Below are positions 34,062-36,596 of a stretch of DNA of 36,596 bases, piece after piece. Origin of the DNA: Sneathiella sp. (GTDB taxonomy: Bacteria > Pseudomonadota > Alphaproteobacteria > Sneathiellales > Sneathiellaceae); contig NZ_NZMB01000022.1 in NCBI RefSeq assembly GCF_002694385.1, positions 72,710-109,305 on the forward strand, written 5' to 3'. The notes under the pieces are model-generated. The model made no database searches. It worked only from the letters and a program-made list of their open reading frames with translations, and had not been told where the DNA came from. The translations under genes were made by a program, and so were the position numbers. The stretch's first letter is position 1, and every line of letters begins with the position of its first letter.

Positions 34062-35070
34062 CCATAACTCCTGTCCGGCCCATCAGACCACGCGGTAATA
34101 CCAGCAGAATAATAACGGCAACGAGGTAGAGAATGATCTGGTCAATGCCGGGGAAGATATCTTTCACTTCATTCATTGACGCGAAGGACTGCACCACGCC
34201 AAGCAGGAACCCGGCCAGCACGGCACCGCCCAGCGATCCCATTCCCCCCACGACCACGACCACAAATGAGAGGACGAGGAAATCCATGCCAAGATGATAG
34301 TCGGGCGGCAGAATGGGCGTATACATTACCCCCGCGACACCGGCGACAATGGCCGCAATGGCGAAGACGACAGTAAAGCGCCGCTCGATATTGATGCCGA
34401 GCAGGCCGACTGTTTCACGATCCCGCATCCCGGCCCGCACCACCATGCCGTAAGTCGTGAATTGCAAAAAGGCGAATACCGAAAAAATAACAACCGCGGA
34501 AAAGCAGAAATAGATCAGCCGCCACCAGGGATAAACAAGATTGTCGCCAAGCCCCAGCCAGGCACCGACATTGGCGCTGCCCGACAAAATTTCAGGCGCG
34601 GGCTGCGGGATGGGATTAGCCCCGAAATAGGCCTTGATGATTTCCTGAAGAACGATGGCAAGACCGAAAGTTACCAGAATCTGTTCGGCATGTGGCCGTT
34701 TATAGAAATGCTTGATAAGGCCGCGTTCCATAACATAGCCAATCAGCAACATCACAGGAATAGCTAACAGAATTGATAGCGGCACCGAATAGTCGATGAT
34801 GACATGCCCAGCCTCCCCGAACCATGTTTCCAGATAGGGCTGTTCCTTATAGGCCGCAAAGGCCGTAATACTTTCATCCCGCACCTTGGCGGAGAGGGTA
34901 ACCAGCTTCTGAAAGGTGACGGCACAAAATGCGCCGAGCATGAACAGCGCGCCATGGGCGAAGTTCACAATCCCGAGCGTGCCAAAGACCAACGTCAGGC
35001 CCAGCGCAATCAGCGCATAGGCCGCCCCTTTGTCCAGTCCGTTCAGGATTTGAATAAAAATGGCATCCAT
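34054..35070 (-). CDS. LivH-like ABC transporter permease (HAAT family)
   Basis: A 338-residue permease with the LivH hallmark [27 protein letters not shown] at residues about 22-48, the coupling loop [23 protein letters not shown] near 213, and the conserved [22 protein letters not shown] near 275. A hydrophilic insert of about 40 residues ([11 protein letters not shown] to ETWFGEAG) after the second helix makes it longer than a typical LivH. It lacks the large N-terminal domain of UrtB, which argues against a urea transporter. It lies 108 bases after the binding-protein gene, with a terminator-like hairpin between them. Confidence 0.92.
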   Translation of the reverse strand: MDAIFIQILNGLDKGAAYALIALGLTLVFGTLGIVNFAHGALFMLGAFCAVTFQKLVTLSAKVRDESITAFAAYKEQPYLETWFGEAGHVIIDYSVPLSILLAIPVMLLIGYVMERGLIKHFYKRPHAEQILVTFGLAIVLQEIIKAYFGANPIPQPAPEILSGSANVGAWLGLGDNLVYPWWRLIYFCFSAVVIFSVFAFLQFTTYGMVVRAGMRDRETVGLLGINIERRFTVVFAIAAIVAGVAGVMYTPILPPDYHLGMDFLVLSFVVVVVGGMGSLGGAVLAGFLLGVVQSFASMNEVKDIFPGIDQIILYLVAVIILLVLPRGLMGRTGVMDD

Positions 35071-35120
35071 GAAATCTACCCCGTAATCCCCATCGAACGC
35101 ATCCCGGAGTTACCGCCGGG

Positions 35121-35161
35121 AAAAAAGGCGGGTTGACGCCCTCCCTGAACCGCCAACCCGC
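35121..35161 (-). terminator. probable attenuating terminator between binding-protein and permease genes
   Basis: On the minus strand GCGGGTTGGCG (35161-35151) pairs with CGTCAACCCGC (35138-35128) in an 11-base stem with one mismatch and a 12-base loop, followed at once by CTTTTTT (35127-35121). It lies just after the binding-protein stop and before the LivH-like gene. Such a hairpin usually lets the binding protein be made in excess over the membrane subunits. Confidence 0.8.
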
Positions 35162-35178
35162 ACTCAAATGTACAGAAA

Positions 35179-36531
35179 CTACATCTTCACTTCATAGGGC
35201 CCAAGCTCTCCACCGAAGATGGAGGCATCATACTCCACCTGGGCACGTGGAGTGATATCGACCACCTTCAGGATATCGAACTGGCTGCTCGGGTTCTCGT
35301 TTCCGCGCACGACCAGTACGTCCTTGAAGCATTGATGATCTTCCGCACGATAAAGCGTCGGGCCATTGCCCATGCCGTCGAAATTGAAGCCTTCAAGCGC
35401 CTTGATAACTTCCGGAGGATAGAAAGTGCCCGCCATTTCACAGGCATTTGCATACAGCAGTGTCTGCACGTAGCAGGTATGGGCGGCCATTGACGGCGGC
35501 TCGCCATATTCGGCGCCGAAGGACTGCACAAAAGCCTTGGAGCCTTCATCCTGCAACGACCAGTTCCAGTTTGCCGTTCCAAGGATGCCCTTCACCGCAT
35601 CACCGGCGCCGCGCGCCATAAGACGCGAGAAAAGCGGCACGACAATTTCGAAATTCTTGCCGTTGGCTTGTTTGTCCCGCAGACCGAACTGAACCGCCTG
35701 GGTCAGCGAATTGACCATATCCTTGCCATAATGATTCAGGATAAGAACATCCGCCCCGGAATTCAGAACCGGCGTGATATATTGCGAGAAATCCCCGGCC
35801 CCAACTGGCGTCTTGACCGTCTCGACGGTTTCCCAGCCGATTGCTTCGGTCGAATTTTTGATCGATTCTTCCTGCGTCCAGCCCCAAGTATAGTCAGCCG
35901 TCAGATGATAGGCGCGGCGATCCTTCCCATATTCCTTCTCCAGCACCGGCGCCAGCGCCTTGCCCGACATATAGGCATTGAAAAAGTGACGGAACCCATA
36001 CCGCCGCTTGTCCTTGCCTGTCGTATCATTGGAATGGGTCAGCCCCGCCATGAAGATAATGCCCTGCTCCTGACAGAGCGATTGCACGGCCACAGCCACA
36101 CCCGAGGACGACCCCCCGGTAATCATCAATACACCGTCCTTTTCGATCATCCGCTTTGCCGAGGCCCGCGCCGCATCGGATTTGGTCTGCGTGTCGCCAG
36201 TTGAATAGGTCACCTTCTTGCCAAGTACGCCCTTGCCGGTCAGGTTGGACGGCTTGAAAGTATTCAGCATACCGCCATCCCCTTCACCATTCAGATGCTT
36301 GACCGCCAGCATGTAGGCTCGCAATTCATCGTTTCCTTCATCGGCATACGGGCCGGTTTGCGGCACGTTGAAACCGAGCTTCAACTCACCGGATTTTTCA
36401 GGGTTGTTGCGAAACTCTTCTGCCCATGCATTCCGGATAAAAAAGCTCGGCGTTGCCGCAACCAGGCCGCCCACGGCGCCCGCTTTCAGCAAACCACGGC
36501 GCGACATGCCTGATTTCGTGAAATCGCTCAT
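35179..36531 (-). CDS. Tat-exported HAAT-family ABC transporter substrate-binding protein
   Basis: A 450-residue periplasmic type I binding protein (Leu/Ile/Val-binding, PBP1 fold). The N-terminus has a twin-arginine motif, SRRGLL with Arg11-Arg12, then a hydrophobic run and probable cleavage after Ala37 (NAWA-EE). The fold shows LKLGFNVPQTGPYADEGNDELRAYMLAV near residue 50, MITGGSSSGVAVAVQSLCQEQGI near 140 and GDFSQYITPVLNSGADVLILNHYG near 255. The ATG at 36531 has GGGAG seven bases upstream; an upstream frame from 36591 is not supported. The family is clear, but the ligand is not: amino acids, amides or short carboxylates are all possible. The gene heads the livHMGF-like operon. Confidence 0.9.
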   Translation of the reverse strand: MSDFTKSGMSRRGLLKAGAVGGLVAATPSFFIRNAWAEEFRNNPEKSGELKLGFNVPQTGPYADEGNDELRAYMLAVKHLNGEGDGGMLNTFKPSNLTGKGVLGKKVTYSTGDTQTKSDAARASAKRMIEKDGVLMITGGSSSGVAVAVQSLCQEQGIIFMAGLTHSNDTTGKDKRRYGFRHFFNAYMSGKALAPVLEKEYGKDRRAYHLTADYTWGWTQEESIKNSTEAIGWETVETVKTPVGAGDFSQYITPVLNSGADVLILNHYGKDMVNSLTQAVQFGLRDKQANGKNFEIVVPLFSRLMARGAGDAVKGILGTANWNWSLQDEGSKAFVQSFGAEYGEPPSMAAHTCYVQTLLYANACEMAGTFYPPEVIKALEGFNFDGMGNGPTLYRAEDHQCFKDVLVVRGNENPSSQFDILKVVDITPRAQVEYDASIFGGELGPYEVKM

Positions 36532-36596
36532 GAAATGTCTCCCATAATTATGTTGGATCTCCCCGGACAGGAAGCCCGCGCCTGTTTTCACGAGCC

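Noticed and set aside
31382-36531. The HAAT transporter as a urea (UrtABCDE) system taking up purine-derived urea
   Set aside because: The LivH-like protein lacks the UrtB N-terminal domain, the LivG signature is unlike UrtD, and no urease genes are nearby. The ligand is left open.

Overview
This window looks like chromosomal DNA of an alphaproteobacterium. The family-level matches (the R. capsulatus-type xdhABC set with its own cysteine desulfurase, PuuD-type urate oxidation, an OlsB-like acyltransferase, a CrbS-like sensor near acs) and the moderately GC-rich codon use fit that class. No rRNA or tRNA gene is present, so the order or genus cannot be fixed. No CRISPR array, insertion sequence, prophage or integrase was seen. 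Coding density is very high.

Layout. (1) 1-4265: the 3' part of a uroporphyrinogen-III C-methyltransferase gene (cobA), the helicase gene hrpB on the minus strand, and a GNAT acetyltransferase gene. Two tandem TTGAC-N3-GTCAA palindromes lie between the convergent cobA and hrpB genes with no gene to regulate. (2) 4260-20707: a large purine-catabolism locus with two divergent arms. The minus arm reads gntR-puuE-uraD-alc-allA. The plus arm reads uraH-xdhA-xdhB-xdhC, then a BMP-type ABC transporter (ATPase, two permeases, lipid- or periplasm-anchored binding protein), then a terminator, then a cysteine desulfurase gene and puuD. The shared 165-base control region holds a perfect TTGTATACAA palindrome that fits the FCD-GntR operator pattern. 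(3) 20710-24779: minus-strand genes for an OlsB-like ornithine-lipid acyltransferase, a serine hydrolase, a fumarylacetoacetate-hydrolase-family protein and a medium-chain dehydrogenase. (4) 24923-25687: a TauE/SafE-family exporter. (5) 25690-31255: an acetate-linked block with an SSS-transporter/histidine-kinase fusion, a small two-helix membrane protein, a stand-alone receiver and acetyl-CoA synthetase. (6) 31382-36531: a branched-chain-amino-acid-type (HAAT) ABC transporter with a Tat-exported binding protein.

How the genes work together. Region 2 encodes every step from hypoxanthine/xanthine to glyoxylate plus two ureas: XdhAB (to urate), PuuD (urate to 5-hydroxyisourate, electrons to its fused cytochrome c), UraH, UraD, PuuE, Alc and AllA. 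XdhC and the cysteine desulfurase probably make the sulfurated molybdenum cofactor that XdhB needs. The transporter probably brings in the purine or nucleoside. Guanine deaminase and urease are not in the window.

The observations most worth a second look are: a Pho-box-like direct repeat plus a hairpin that hides the ribosome binding site in front of the olsB-like gene; the dedicated cysteine desulfurase in the purine locus; a CrbS-like sensor that lacks PAS and receiver domains and is instead followed by a separate receiver gene; the orphan tandem palindromes at 751-784; and the unassigned three-gene operon at 21648-24779. Most of the window is well-known biochemistry. I did not find a clearly new defence or mobile system.
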